Assembly (NCBI GenBank): GCA_023954355.1 | Contig: JAMLID010000006.1 | Location: 1 to 64,000, forward strand | DNA from: Oligoflexia bacterium | Lineage (GTDB): Bacteria; Bdellovibrionota; UBA1018; CAIPTA01 | Direction: 5' to 3' | DNA: 64,000 nucleotides | Part shown: positions 8,709-17,069 of the stretch, piece by piece | Numbering within the stretch: position 1 is the first letter of the stretch | Layout: each line of letters starts with the position of its first letter | The notes under the pieces: model-generated | Told to the model about the DNA's origin: nothing | Seen by the model: only the letters and a program-made list of their open reading frames with translations | The model's database searches: none | Translations under genes and position numbers: made by a program

Positions 8709-9434
8709 TTATAAAAGTCTATTACTCATAGATGAAATGGGAGCAAAGGTTTTTCGATGTTCGATGCTAGGACCAAACTTTTCTATTTTCTCTAGATGAA
8801 GCTTTGTTCCATATCCCTTATGTTTGGCAAATTCGTAATCGGGGTATTGTTGGTCTAGGTTTATAACTAATCGGTCTCGACTAACTTTGGCCAAAATAGA
8901 TGCGCTGGCTATCGAGTACGAGCGAGAATCACCTTTAACCAAAGGCTTTTCACATATTTCTTTTTCAAATAATTTTTGTACTAGAGAAAACTCTTTTTTA
9001 TATTTTGGGTGTTCTACAAAGAACTTTGATTTTTGTACCAAATAATGATTTCCGTCAGTTAAAAAGGCCGATTCTGTTTGTAGAACTTCGGGCTGTTTTT
9101 TTAAAGCAACTTCTAAAGCTCTAGCTATAGCCAAATAAGTGGCTCGCAGAATATTCCATTCATCGATTTCTTCAGCCGAAGCAAACCCTATACCGAACAA
9201 CTTTGCCTCTTCTTGTATTTTTTCAAAAAGAATTTCTCTTTTTTTAGGACTTAATTTTTTAGAATCATCCACTTCTACTTGGGCCTGAGAGAAATCTTTA
9301 AACGGATCCCATACACAAACAGCAGCACAGACAGGACCAGCCAAACAACCGCGACCTGCTTCGTCTACCCCAAAAACAAAAGGGACATCTTTTGTCCAAA
9401 GTGCCCCTTCGTGTTCGAATTCAAAATGTTTCAC
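8709..9434 (-). CDS. rnhB: Ribonuclease HII
   Basis: Cleaves the RNA strand of RNA-DNA hybrids and removes single ribonucleotides from DNA. 241 residues. The catalytic signature FGVDEAGRGCLAGPV gives the first Asp-Glu pair, LTDGN a further Asp, and KGDSRSYSIASASILAKVSRD the conserved C-terminal block, followed by HKGYGT. It starts 10 bases after rplS in the same operon. Confidence 0.96.
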   Translation of the reverse strand: MKHFEFEHEGALWTKDVPFVFGVDEAGRGCLAGPVCAAVCVWDPFKDFSQAQVEVDDSKKLSPKKREILFEKIQEEAKLFGIGFASAEEIDEWNILRATYLAIARALEVALKKQPEVLQTESAFLTDGNHYLVQKSKFFVEHPKYKKEFSLVQKLFEKEICEKPLVKGDSRSYSIASASILAKVSRDRLVINLDQQYPDYEFAKHKGYGTKLHLEKIEKFGPSIEHRKTFAPISSMSNRLL

Positions 9435-9444
9435 GTTTTGTGAA

Positions 9445-9843
9445 CTATGCGTCTACAGGAACGCCGCTTTTACCTTCAGAAGATGAACCAAAAGAATCTT
9501 TTGATTTCAAGCGAGCAGCTTTACCAGAAAGACCTCTAATATAGTAAAGACGAGATCTTCTTACATCTCCACGACTAATCACTTCGATATTTGCTACGTT
9601 TTTAGAAGTAAGTGGATAAATAATTTCTACACCGATTCCACCAGAGATTTTTCTCAAGGTGAATGTCTTGGTAGAACCTGATCCAGACTTACGAATCACT
9701 ACACCTTCAACATATTGAATACGCTCTTTATTACCTTCTGTAATTTTCGCGTGAACTTTAATAGTGTCACCAGAACGAAATTCTGGAAGATCAGATCGTA
9801 AAAATTTCTTTTCTACAGTTTGAACATTTGGTGTCGCGTGCAT
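9445..9843 (-). CDS. rplS: 50S ribosomal protein L19
   Basis: L19 sits at the 30S-50S interface. 132 residues, slightly long because of a Ser/Gly-rich C-terminal tail. Conserved blocks are LPEFRSGDTIKVHAKI, EGVVIRKSGSGSTKTFTLRKIS and RRSRLYYIRGLSGKAARLK. It starts 17 bases after the methyltransferase gene and is preceded by AGGAG. Confidence 0.97.
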   Translation of the reverse strand: MHATPNVQTVEKKFLRSDLPEFRSGDTIKVHAKITEGNKERIQYVEGVVIRKSGSGSTKTFTLRKISGGIGVEIIYPLTSKNVANIEVISRGDVRRSRLYYIRGLSGKAARLKSKDSFGSSSEGKSGVPVDA

Positions 9844-9860
9844 GGTATTCTCCTAAAAAC

Positions 9861-10439
9861 TTATCTCTGTCCAAGTAGTCGATCTAACGAAATTGCTACT
9901 GCCGAACGTACAGAAAGGTGGTTATAACCGCTATCTTCTTCAGGCACAATAGGTGTGAGCAAAGCCGTTGATTTTCTTAACAGTTCCTCGCTTATACCCC
10001 ATCCAGTGCCAAAAACAATCATTTTGGGCTTTGCATCGGATTTTTCTAACTCGGCACGAGCGTCTCCCCAGGTCAGTGAATGCACCCCATCACAGGTCTT
10101 AGCACTAGTCATCCAAAGGTCTGGCTCTACTCCCTCTAGTTCTCGTATCTTTTGAAGTGCGTCGTCCAACCAAGATACCAAAAGAACCCGCCCAAAAGCC
10201 TCAGAACGATCTGGATTATAGTTCATTCCCCCTGGACCATTCCAATGTCCGATAATTCTTGTCACCACATCTTGCTGGTCTTTTATGGGGTTGATCAAAA
10301 AGTACTTAGAAATTCCATAAGTTCGCGAAGATCGGGCAATATCATGCACATCTAAATTTGTTACAGCAGTAGTAACTAATTCTCCATTTTTGTCTCTCAT
10401 AGAGTGATGGAGTAATCCTACATAGATATTGGGTTTCAC
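9861..10439 (-). CDS. SPOUT-like RNA methyltransferase
   Basis: 192 residues from a GTG at 10439 that overlaps the trmD stop codon (GTGA), with AGGAG just upstream; a longer ATG reading from 10472 would overlap trmD by 37 bases. NIYVGLLHHSM at the start, VTTAVTNLDVHDIARSSRTYG and FGTGWGISEELL match a SAM-dependent SPOUT-fold RNA methyltransferase family that occurs next to, or fused with, TrmD in some bacteria. The C-terminal NHLSVRSAVAISLDRLLG completes the knot. The modified RNA is not known from sequence. It lies in the operon between trmD and rplS. Confidence 0.8.
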   Translation of the reverse strand: MKPNIYVGLLHHSMRDKNGELVTTAVTNLDVHDIARSSRTYGISKYFLINPIKDQQDVVTRIIGHWNGPGGMNYNPDRSEAFGRVLLVSWLDDALQKIRELEGVEPDLWMTSAKTCDGVHSLTWGDARAELEKSDAKPKMIVFGTGWGISEELLRKSTALLTPIVPEEDSGYNHLSVRSAVAISLDRLLGQR

Positions 10440-11146
10440 TTTTTCTCCTCTTGAGCTTGGTAGATTTTCCAAAGATCGAGCCGTCTTTCTTTTGTTCTCT
10501 CTTTAGCAGCTTCTTTTCTCCATTGCGCGATTTTTTCGTGATTTCCAGAAAGTAATACCTCTGGAACTTTTTTTCCTAATACCTCTTCTGGCCTGGTGTA
10601 ATGGGGATACTCCAAAAGCGAAGCCTGAAAGCTCTCTTCAGAAAGGCTTTGGGAATTTCCCAACACTCCAGGAAGCAAGCGAACAAGGCTATCGATTAAA
10701 GCTAGTGCTGCGATCTCGCCTCCGCTTAAAACAAAGTCTCCTAGAGAAATCTCTTCATCAACACATTCATCGACGAACCTTTGATCAACACCTTCGTAAC
10801 GGCCACAGATAAGTATAAAGCTCTGCTTTTGCTCTTGAACCAATCCAGTTAAAATACTTTGCTGTAAGGGTATTCCCGAAGGACTCATCAAAATCGTTTT
10901 TACCCGATAGAGCGCTTTCTTCTTAGCCTCAGACCAGGCCTCATATAGAGGTTCTACCCTCATCACCATACCAGCGCCCCCACCATAGGGGTGATCATCC
11001 ACAGTTTTATGCTTATCGTTGGCAAAATCTCGAATTTGTAGTGTCTCAAGCTTAGCTACTCCAGAAGAGAATGCCTGCCCAACTACACCTTCTTTAAAGG
11101 CTGCCTCTATCATTTCAGGAAAAAGCGTTAAAACAAAAAACTCCAT
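10436..11146 (-). CDS. trmD: tRNA (guanine-N1)-methyltransferase
   Basis: Makes m1G37 in tRNAs reading CNN codons, preventing frameshifts. 236 residues. The family start MEFFVLTLFPEM, DDHPYGGGAGMVMRVEPL, ICGRYEGVDQRF and the knot motif LGDFVLSGGEIAALALIDS are all present. It ends in a 4-base overlap with the next methyltransferase gene and lies 62 bases downstream of khpA. rimM, usually directly upstream of trmD, is absent here. Confidence 0.97.
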   Translation of the reverse strand: MEFFVLTLFPEMIEAAFKEGVVGQAFSSGVAKLETLQIRDFANDKHKTVDDHPYGGGAGMVMRVEPLYEAWSEAKKKALYRVKTILMSPSGIPLQQSILTGLVQEQKQSFILICGRYEGVDQRFVDECVDEEISLGDFVLSGGEIAALALIDSLVRLLPGVLGNSQSLSEESFQASLLEYPHYTRPEEVLGKKVPEVLLSGNHEKIAQWRKEAAKERTKERRLDLWKIYQAQEEKK

Positions 11147-11208
11147 GCACTGGATGTGATGGAGCAGCTAAAGCAAAGAATCAAGAAATTTATTTATTCG
11201 AATTAGGT

Positions 11209-11460
11209 TTACTCGATAATTTCGAGAACAGTTCTCTTTTTAAGCTTAGTAGAGGCACCATTTAAGATAGTTCTAATGGCTCTTGCAGTTCGGCCTTGCT
11301 TGCCGATGACTTTTCCTAAGTCTTCTTTTGCCACCTTAAGCTCAATAACGGTGGTTTGCTCACCCTCAACCTGCTTCACTTGAACTTGGTCGGGATAATC
11401 GACTAGGGCTCTAGATAAGTATTCAATCAACTCTCGTAATTCGTCTGAAGGCGACTTCAT
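11209..11460 (-). CDS. khpA: KH-domain RNA-binding protein (KhpA/YlqC family)
   Basis: 83-residue single KH domain. The GxxG loop is in [18 protein letters not shown], preceded by [12 protein letters not shown]. Family members sit next to rpsP in many genomes and bind diverse RNAs, often with a Jag/KhpB partner. An AGGAGGAG ribosome site precedes the ATG. Second gene of the operon, 84 bases after rpsP. Confidence 0.92.
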   Translation of the reverse strand: MKSPSDELRELIEYLSRALVDYPDQVQVKQVEGEQTTVIELKVAKEDLGKVIGKQGRTARAIRTILNGASTKLKKRTVLEIIE

Positions 11461-11544
11461 CGCTCTCCTCCTTGATCAACAACACCACTGGACAGACACT
11501 CCTTGCCTGTTCGTACTTCATTCGCAGAACAAAAACTCTCTACT

Positions 11545-11787
11545 TTAGTTTGAACGGTTTTTTACTAATTGTACAACAGTTTCTGAAGGTTGAGCGCCTT
11601 TGGCGATCCAGCTGCTGTATAGATCGAAGTCTACTTTGATTTTATCTTGTGGATTCACTTTAGCAGGATCATAGGTACCAATTTTCGCCAACACGGCTCC
11701 GTCTCTTTTCTTAGCCTTATCTACCGCTACAATGTGATAGAATGGGGTATTTTTTTTCCCTTTTCGAGACAGACGAATCGTTACCAT
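11545..11787 (-). CDS. rpsP: 30S ribosomal protein S16
   Basis: 80 residues, full length. VTIRLSRKGKKNTPFYHIVAVD and KIGTYDPAK are canonical. AAGGAG lies just upstream of the ATG. First gene of the minus-strand operon rpsP-khpA-trmD-methyltransferase-rplS-rnhB-yraN, which couples ribosome assembly and tRNA modification. Confidence 0.97.
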   Translation of the reverse strand: MVTIRLSRKGKKNTPFYHIVAVDKAKKRDGAVLAKIGTYDPAKVNPQDKIKVDFDLYSSWIAKGAQPSETVVQLVKNRSN

Positions 11788-11791
11788 AAAA

Positions 11792-11876
11792 CTCCTTAAA
11801 AGCCCGAGGGCTCATCCCTCAAAAGCATAAAAAAATCTAAGACCCCGATATAAACGCTTCTGCCCCTTTTTCGCAA
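11792..11876 (-). promoter_or_regulatory. Candidate promoter and leader hairpin of the rpsP operon
   Basis: Read on the minus strand, TTGCGA (11871-11876) and TTATAT or TATATC (11847-11853) are 17-18 bases apart and resemble a housekeeping sigma promoter. Between it and the rpsP ribosome site the leader can form overlapping short hairpins (GAGGG/CCCTC and AGCCC/GGGCT, the latter followed by TTTT at 11792-11820). This could act as a weak attenuator, but the hairpins are short. Confidence 0.35.
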
Positions 11877-11961
11877 GGGAAAAACCAAAGGAAATCAAAA
11901 TTGATACGAATTGTCAGAAGAAGATAATTGCGAAACTGGCCCAAGTTGGTACTTTTTTAGG

Positions 11962-12300
11962 ATGAAGTACTCTTTTAGCCTGATATTTATAGGATTTTTG
12001 CTCGTTTTTGCCACTTCATGTAATAAAAAAAGCCAAGAAACCATCTCGGCAATAGAGAAAGACTTTGGCTTTTTATGTGAGTCTCAAAAAAGGTATAAAG
12101 AAACCCTGAGTCTCAAAGGGGTTAACCAAAAAGAGCTACTCGATGAATATTATCAAAAAATTTTTGAAGGATTAAAAACAACTGTTGCCCAAGCGATGAT
12201 GACTGAGGCTTTACAAAAGAATCCCTCTGAAAGAAAAGATTTTTTTACCTCTACGGCAAAAAAGCTAGGCTTAGATTCGTGGTCTTGCCCTTTTCTCTAG
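11962..12300 (+). CDS. Small lipoprotein, unknown function
   Basis: 112 residues from the ATG at 11962, chosen because MKYSFSLIFIGFLLVFATSC is a lipoprotein signal with the lipobox Cys about 20 residues in; a reading from 11911 would bury it. The mature part is helical and charged (AIEKDFGFLCESQKRYKETL) with three further Cys or polar patches. No family recognised. It is followed closely by another lipoprotein gene and a CPBP protease on the same strand. Confidence 0.65.
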   Translation: MKYSFSLIFIGFLLVFATSCNKKSQETISAIEKDFGFLCESQKRYKETLSLKGVNQKELLDEYYQKIFEGLKTTVAQAMMTEALQKNPSERKDFFTSTAKKLGLDSWSCPFL

Positions 12301-12344
12301 AAATTTATAGAAAAAAATTTAAACGTAAAAATAAGGAACTCCAG

Positions 12345-12788
12345 ATGAAATCAAAATTTTATATTTTTGCTATGTCCCTTACCATTATGTCTTGTGTTCA
12401 AACTCCTATAGAAAGAAAATCGGTTACCGATTATTTTAATGGAAAACAATGTTCTGCAGTTGATTCTCAAAGAGATTTACCAACAAGAGTTGGAATTCCC
12501 GTAAGTATTATGTGTAATCCAACAATTAGTATCGTAAGTGGAAGAGTGATGACCGAAACTATCGAAATTCCCCTACCCAAAAACGCAACTATAGAACTCA
12601 TAAAAGATGACCGTACCATCTCTACCTCATCGCTTGATAACTCAGGTAATTTCTCTTTCAAAGGAGACTATAGTAATGGCAAGTACCTCTTATTTCTAAA
12701 AGCAAAGGGGTTTTATGGCCAAAGCACAATACAGATGGATTCTTATGTAATGCCCGAGATTATTTTAGTGGCTAAACAAACAAAATAA
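12345..12788 (+). CDS. Small lipoprotein, unknown function
   Basis: 147 residues from the ATG at 12345, which has AAGGA upstream. MKSKFYIFAMSLTIMSC is a lipoprotein signal. The mature part is beta-rich (GRVMTETIEIPLPKNATIEL, DNSGNFSFKGDYSNGKYLLFLKAKGF) and resembles a carboxypeptidase-regulatory or transthyretin-like beta sandwich. That is an impression from pattern only. It sits 10 bases upstream of the CPBP protease gene and is probably co-transcribed. Confidence 0.65.
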   Translation: MKSKFYIFAMSLTIMSCVQTPIERKSVTDYFNGKQCSAVDSQRDLPTRVGIPVSIMCNPTISIVSGRVMTETIEIPLPKNATIELIKDDRTISTSSLDNSGNFSFKGDYSNGKYLLFLKAKGFYGQSTIQMDSYVMPEIILVAKQTK

Positions 12789-12798
12789 AATCACTATA

Positions 12799-13803
12799 AT
12801 GAAATTACGGCCATTATTTGTTTCTTTTGTAGTTCTAGCTTCTTTTTTTTATTATACGTTCGGCAACGCTACAAGTGGTGCCGGTACCACTAAACCAGCA
12901 GAAAATACGAACTTACCAAACTTTCAAACAGGAGAGAGTTATTCTAAAAATCCTTTTATAGCAGGAACTTTAAGTATGATCTGGTCCGGTGGTGGGCAGT
13001 TCTACTTAAATCAAAACATTAAGGGGGGATTATATTCTATCAACAATCTAATACTCACTCGTCAAAGACTTAAATTCTTAGATAAAAAAACTAGTCTTTC
13101 GCGATTTATTAATATTGCATCAAATAATTTTTTTGACGGCCTACAAGTATACGAAGCATATACAGATTCATTTAAACATTGGAACGGAGAAGAAGTCCTC
13201 AAAGTGCCAAGGTATACAATCAGTGAACTCATGAAGGCTCCGGTAAAACTAAATAACTATAGTCATTGGGCGACTTTGCTTCCATTAGCAATACCAGGCA
13301 TTCCTTTTATTTCCCGCATTGGTAGTGCTCATAAAAATGTCACATTAGGAAAAGCAGCGGTTAATATACCTGCCATTTTAATCACAAGTTATTTAATCGC
13401 AGTTGGGGAAGAAGCCATGTTCAGAGGTTTTCAACAACCACTATTTTCTCAAATCACCGGTAGTAAAACAATAGGAAACATACTTCAATCCATAAGCTTT
13501 GGCGCATGCCATACAACTTGGATTTACTGTGACTCTCCATACCTAACGGGTCACATAGTTACACAGTTAACTACAAAAAAACGCTCCTATGACCCTACTG
13601 AAAGATTTCGAAGCACCTCGAATAAAAAAAATTTTTGGGCCACATCTCTGTTTGGACTCTATGCCGGGCACTTACACCAACATACTAAACTTGAAAACAC
13701 CATCACCCTTCACTTTTTATGGGACGCTTTATTGTTTACCACTGACTATCTACGCACAGGAGAGGCTCCCCCCCTTTACATAACCGTCGGAACGAAATTT
13801 TAG
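12799..13803 (+). CDS. CPBP-family intramembrane glutamic protease
   Basis: 334 residues with a signal or first membrane segment. The diagnostic EExxxR motif is GEEAMFRGFQQPL (about residue 205), followed by SFGACH (FxxxH-like), YAGHLHQH and HFLWDALLF (HxxxN/D), the catalytic set of CAAX/Rce1-type membrane proteases. The N-terminal third has a Gly-rich SLIWSGGGQFY-type stretch (here SMIWSGGGQFYLN) typical of small membrane domains in envelope proteins. Substrate unknown. Likely in an operon with the two preceding lipoprotein genes. Confidence 0.78.
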   Translation: MKLRPLFVSFVVLASFFYYTFGNATSGAGTTKPAENTNLPNFQTGESYSKNPFIAGTLSMIWSGGGQFYLNQNIKGGLYSINNLILTRQRLKFLDKKTSLSRFINIASNNFFDGLQVYEAYTDSFKHWNGEEVLKVPRYTISELMKAPVKLNNYSHWATLLPLAIPGIPFISRIGSAHKNVTLGKAAVNIPAILITSYLIAVGEEAMFRGFQQPLFSQITGSKTIGNILQSISFGACHTTWIYCDSPYLTGHIVTQLTTKKRSYDPTERFRSTSNKKNFWATSLFGLYAGHLHQHTKLENTITLHFLWDALLFTTDYLRTGEAPPLYITVGTKF

Positions 13804-13955
13804 TAAACCTCACTCTGATCTGACCTACTTCTATTTCGTTCAACTTCTTATAAACGAACCACCTTAAAGTGCCCCTCTCTTTTTCAGCACTAAGGCAAGA
13901 CGGTATAAACATCTATTTTTTGCACATACTGAAGATCCTCTATATAAAATTGAGG

Positions 13956-14084
13956 TCACTCTTCTTGCTGTAATTTAAAATCTACCTTCTTCTGAATTTT
14001 TGCCCAATCAGGCTCATAGATTTTTTCTTCTAATTTTGCTTTTAACGGTTTTGCACATTCAGTATCTTCCAACCAAAAAACTAA
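13956..14084 (-). other. In-frame coding-like extension downstream of the stop at 14085
   Basis: Directly after the TAA that ends the gene at 14085, the same frame stays open for 42 codons to TGA at 13956. The composition is protein-like (LEDTECAKPLKAKLEEKIYE, then PDWAKIQKKVDFKLQQEE). This suggests either a recent nonsense mutation that removed the C-terminus or a weak stop. The remaining 13804-13955 holds nothing I can name. Confidence 0.4.
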
Positions 14085-15521
14085 TTACCGATGCGCACCA
14101 CTTAAGTTTTTAAATAATCTGCCAAATAAACTTGGCACCTTTTTACAATCAGCAGGAGCTGCCTTAGCCACAGATTTAGGCATATTACCAACACTTCTCC
14201 TAGCTTCGTTTACCACCTCTAATAATTTTTGGTCCGAATCTATTGCGATAGGATTTTTTAAAAATTTTTTCCTGAAAATATTCGGGTCTAATTGAGATGA
14301 GGCTAAAATCTGCTCTAACATAATTTTTCTAGATATTTCATAGATACTATCCGCTTTGTATTTAGGATCAATTTTTCTTAGCAACTTATCAATATTTGTT
14401 AAAACACCATTTTCGAAATAAACATAAATACTTTTTGTCACATCATCTACAGCCCTTTCTTGATGATAGTCGTTCGCATAACTCATGAATACGGGCATTT
14501 TAGTTTTTAAATCATCTCGAATAGCCGTTGTCTCAAAATCAATATTAAATCCACCAAGATCTCGATACACTAATCTGCCGGTTGGCTTCTTATCTCGGTC
14601 TAACTCCATCAAAAAATTTTGCGCATGAGGCTCCATACTTATAGATTGATTCACAATCATATCAGCATAGCCTCTCATAAAAGGCTCAAGTAAATTTTTT
14701 TCTACAAATTCCAAAGGTGAGATTTTCAATTCTTTTGAATACTTTTCTAAGAGGGTTTCTCCTTGATTTGTCGAATAAAGTGAGAAAATAGGAACAAGTG
14801 TTTTTTCTCCTTTTAAAATTTCTTCAGGTATTTCTCTAATAATTTGTCCACCTCTTCGCATTCCCTTAGGAACAATTGCTAGTGGCTCTCGTAAAATTAT
14901 ATAAGACTCTTTGGATTTCAAATCTAATTGGCTAATATACTTTGAAAAGCCTACGCTTCGAGCTACTTCACTTGCCGGAACAGTCCGCACAACGCCTCCA
15001 AGCTCTACGTCTAATGACAACTTTACAAAGTAGAGCTTATCCTTACTTGCCTTATTTCGCATAAGCACAGTGCGGCTTGAGGCTGTGGATGTTGCCTCAT
15101 GAGAGATTTCAGAAGGATACTTGGCTAATATTTCTTGATAAAAATTTTCAGACTCTGGATGAATAAAAAGACGAAAGTACTTTTTGCCGCCCTCTTCTTT
15201 AATGAATTCGTCGCTGTTCCTAAATGCAAACATCTCATCAGTATCAGCTACGTTTAGCTCTTCTTCGGGCACCCAGACCGTTCTGATATCAAACCAATTT
15301 CCATTTTCTGGGCGGTATTCAGGTTTCTGAGCCGCAATATCAGGTGCCTTAATTCTGTTTCCTACGCTTCTATCAATTCGATTTTGCTCAGCATCGATCC
15401 AATAATATAGCTGCTCAGGTACGTCTTGTCTGCTAAACTGGGCAGCAAATGCAGAGGCTAAGCCTAACCAAAGCCCTAATAGAAGAATCGAAGATAGTCT
15501 TACAAAATGCGCTAGTTTCAC
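14085..15521 (-). CDS. Exported IucA/IucC-like protein, unknown function
   Basis: 478 residues with a signal peptide (first 27 residues). The region around residues 285-330 (SMEPHAQNFLMELD, then GRLVYRDLGGFNID) resembles the H-x-QN...RDLGG core of IucA/IucC-type siderophore synthetases, where these residues bind ATP. Those enzymes are cytoplasmic, so an exported relative would be unusual and may have another role. Weak recognition. The C-terminus ends at a TAA after which the frame remains coding-like. A hairpin at 15570-15588 separates it from ffh upstream. Confidence 0.5.
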   Translation of the reverse strand: MKLAHFVRLSSILLLGLWLGLASAFAAQFSRQDVPEQLYYWIDAEQNRIDRSVGNRIKAPDIAAQKPEYRPENGNWFDIRTVWVPEEELNVADTDEMFAFRNSDEFIKEEGGKKYFRLFIHPESENFYQEILAKYPSEISHEATSTASSRTVLMRNKASKDKLYFVKLSLDVELGGVVRTVPASEVARSVGFSKYISQLDLKSKESYIILREPLAIVPKGMRRGGQIIREIPEEILKGEKTLVPIFSLYSTNQGETLLEKYSKELKISPLEFVEKNLLEPFMRGYADMIVNQSISMEPHAQNFLMELDRDKKPTGRLVYRDLGGFNIDFETTAIRDDLKTKMPVFMSYANDYHQERAVDDVTKSIYVYFENGVLTNIDKLLRKIDPKYKADSIYEISRKIMLEQILASSQLDPNIFRKKFLKNPIAIDSDQKLLEVVNEARRSVGNMPKSVAKAAPADCKKVPSLFGRLFKNLSGAHR

Positions 15522-15569
15522 AATTGCTTGTCGGATTTTTTCTTCGATAACTTAATTTGTTGAAAAGTC

Positions 15570-15588
15570 TTAAGGGCTTAGCCCTTAA
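15570..15588 (-). terminator. Hairpin after ffh
   Basis: TTAAGGGC and GCCCTTAA form a perfect 8-bp stem with a 3-base loop, followed on the minus strand by GACTTTTC. It lies 15 bases beyond the ffh stop and is a plausible but U-poor terminator. Confidence 0.5.
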
Positions 15589-15603
15589 ATGAATACAGGT
15601 AAA

Positions 15604-16938
15604 CTAAAACTTACCCATCATTTTTTGAAACATGCCCATTTTGGCAAATCGTTGCATCATTCGCTGAGCATCTTCGAACTTATTGACGAGACGATTCACT
15701 TCGGTAACAGAAGTCCCACTGCCATCAGCAATTCTTCTACGACGACTGCCGTTTAAAATTTTATGATTCTTTCTCTCTTTTTTTGTCATCGACTGAATAA
15801 TGGCTTCTGTTCGTTTCATTTCTGCTTCTGTGTTCGCGCCCTTAAGCTGCTCTAACATTTGGTTTCCGTTAGGAAGCATTTTTAAAATACTTTCCATAGA
15901 TCCCATTTTTTTCATCATTTTCATCTGACCAAGAAAATCTTCTAGCGTAAACTCACCTTTAGAGACTTTACCAATACTAGCTTTTGCCTCTTCTTCAGAA
16001 ATGGCCTCTTGTGCGCGCTCTACAAGAGTCAGTACATCTCCCATATCTAAGATACGACTTGCTAAACGATCAGGGTGAAATGGCTCTAGAGCTGAAACGC
16101 CCTCTCCTAGTCCCATAAATACAATGGGAACACCTGTTAAAAACTTAATCGAAAGGGCGGCTCCCCCTCTTGCATCACCATCAAGTTTTGTAAGCACAAC
16201 ACCAGAGAGAGGCGCTTTTTCGTGAAAAGCTTGGGCTACATTCACAGCCTCTTGACCAGTCATTGAATCAGCAACAAAAATTGTGGCGTAAGGATTCAGG
16301 GCACTTTTTACCTGCCCTATTTCACCCATCAACTCTTCATCTACAGCTTGCCTACCTGCGGTATCTACAATCACTACATCAACAACTTGGCGACGAGCTT
16401 CTTCCATGGCTTGAGCAATAATTTTTTCTAATGACTGTGAAAGATCAGAGTCATAAAAACCAATATTTGCTTGCTTGCTTAAGAGCCGTAATTGCTCTTT
16501 TGCCGCTGGTCTTCTAGGGTCACAAGGTACCAACATTACCGATTTTTTTTCTTTTTTCTGATAGTAGTGCCCAAGCTTTGCGGCTGTTGTGGTTTTACCA
16601 GAACCTTGCAATCCCACTAACAAAATGGGCACTGGTGGGCTCGCTTTTAGAGGTAGTCCTGCTACATAGTCTTTACCCCCAAGAAATTTCACGAGAGCAT
16701 CATAAACAATTTTTGTGAACTGTTGGCCCGGAGTAACGCTTTTGATGACCTCTTGGCCAATAGCATCTTTTTGAACTTGGTCTAAAAACTCTTTAACTAC
16801 TTTAAAATGAACGTCGGCCTCAAGAAGTGCTCTTCGAATTTCTCGAATGGCCTCTTGAAGATTTGCTTCGGTAATTTTGCCATTTCTGCCCAATCCTTTA
16901 AGGGGTTGGAGTATCTTTTCTCTAAGATTATCAAACAT
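15604..16938 (-). CDS. ffh: Signal recognition particle protein Ffh
   Basis: GTPase that with 4.5S RNA targets nascent membrane and exported proteins to FtsY and SecYEG. 444 residues. N domain first; G domain with LVGLQGSGKTTTAAKLG (P-loop), VDTAGRQAVDEEL and TKLDGDARGGAALS; Met-rich M domain from about residue 320 with SRRRRIADGSG, the RNA-binding Arg cluster, ending MQRFAKMGMFQKMMGKF. Monocistronic on the minus strand, divergent from the exported-paralogue operon, whose sigma-28-like promoter occupies the gap. Confidence 0.97.
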   Translation of the reverse strand: MFDNLREKILQPLKGLGRNGKITEANLQEAIREIRRALLEADVHFKVVKEFLDQVQKDAIGQEVIKSVTPGQQFTKIVYDALVKFLGGKDYVAGLPLKASPPVPILLVGLQGSGKTTTAAKLGHYYQKKEKKSVMLVPCDPRRPAAKEQLRLLSKQANIGFYDSDLSQSLEKIIAQAMEEARRQVVDVVIVDTAGRQAVDEELMGEIGQVKSALNPYATIFVADSMTGQEAVNVAQAFHEKAPLSGVVLTKLDGDARGGAALSIKFLTGVPIVFMGLGEGVSALEPFHPDRLASRILDMGDVLTLVERAQEAISEEEAKASIGKVSKGEFTLEDFLGQMKMMKKMGSMESILKMLPNGNQMLEQLKGANTEAEMKRTEAIIQSMTKKERKNHKILNGSRRRRIADGSGTSVTEVNRLVNKFEDAQRMMQRFAKMGMFQKMMGKF

Positions 16939-17013
16939 CTGGCAGAGCCTAGCGAAAGCAAAGGGTTTTGGCTAGTTTAAGCCCTCAAAATGAAGCAATA
17001 TTCCTAAAATCAC

Positions 17014-17041
17014 TAAATTTTTGATTATTTTTGTCCGATAT
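17014..17041 (+). promoter_or_regulatory. Sigma-28 (FliA)-type promoter of the paralogue operon
   Basis: TAAA at 17014-17017 and TCCGATAT at 17034-17041, separated by 16 bases. The flagellar sigma consensus is TAAA-N15-GCCGATAA. Three other promoters here have the same 16-base spacing (25809, 53893, 55401). It places the transcript start near 17048, after the TTG at 17031 and before the ATG at 17070. Confidence 0.6.
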
Positions 17042-17069
17042 AGCATCTGTGAAGTCACTTTACGCGTAT

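Noticed and set aside
10155..10355. Plus-strand open frame inside the SPOUT methyltransferase
   Set aside because: Antisense shadow of a conserved gene; no ribosome site or family similarity.
11844..11852. FliA-like CCCGATAT on the plus strand upstream of 11962
   Set aside because: No -35 at 15-16 bases and about 110 bases from the start; the minus-strand reading fits the rpsP promoter better.
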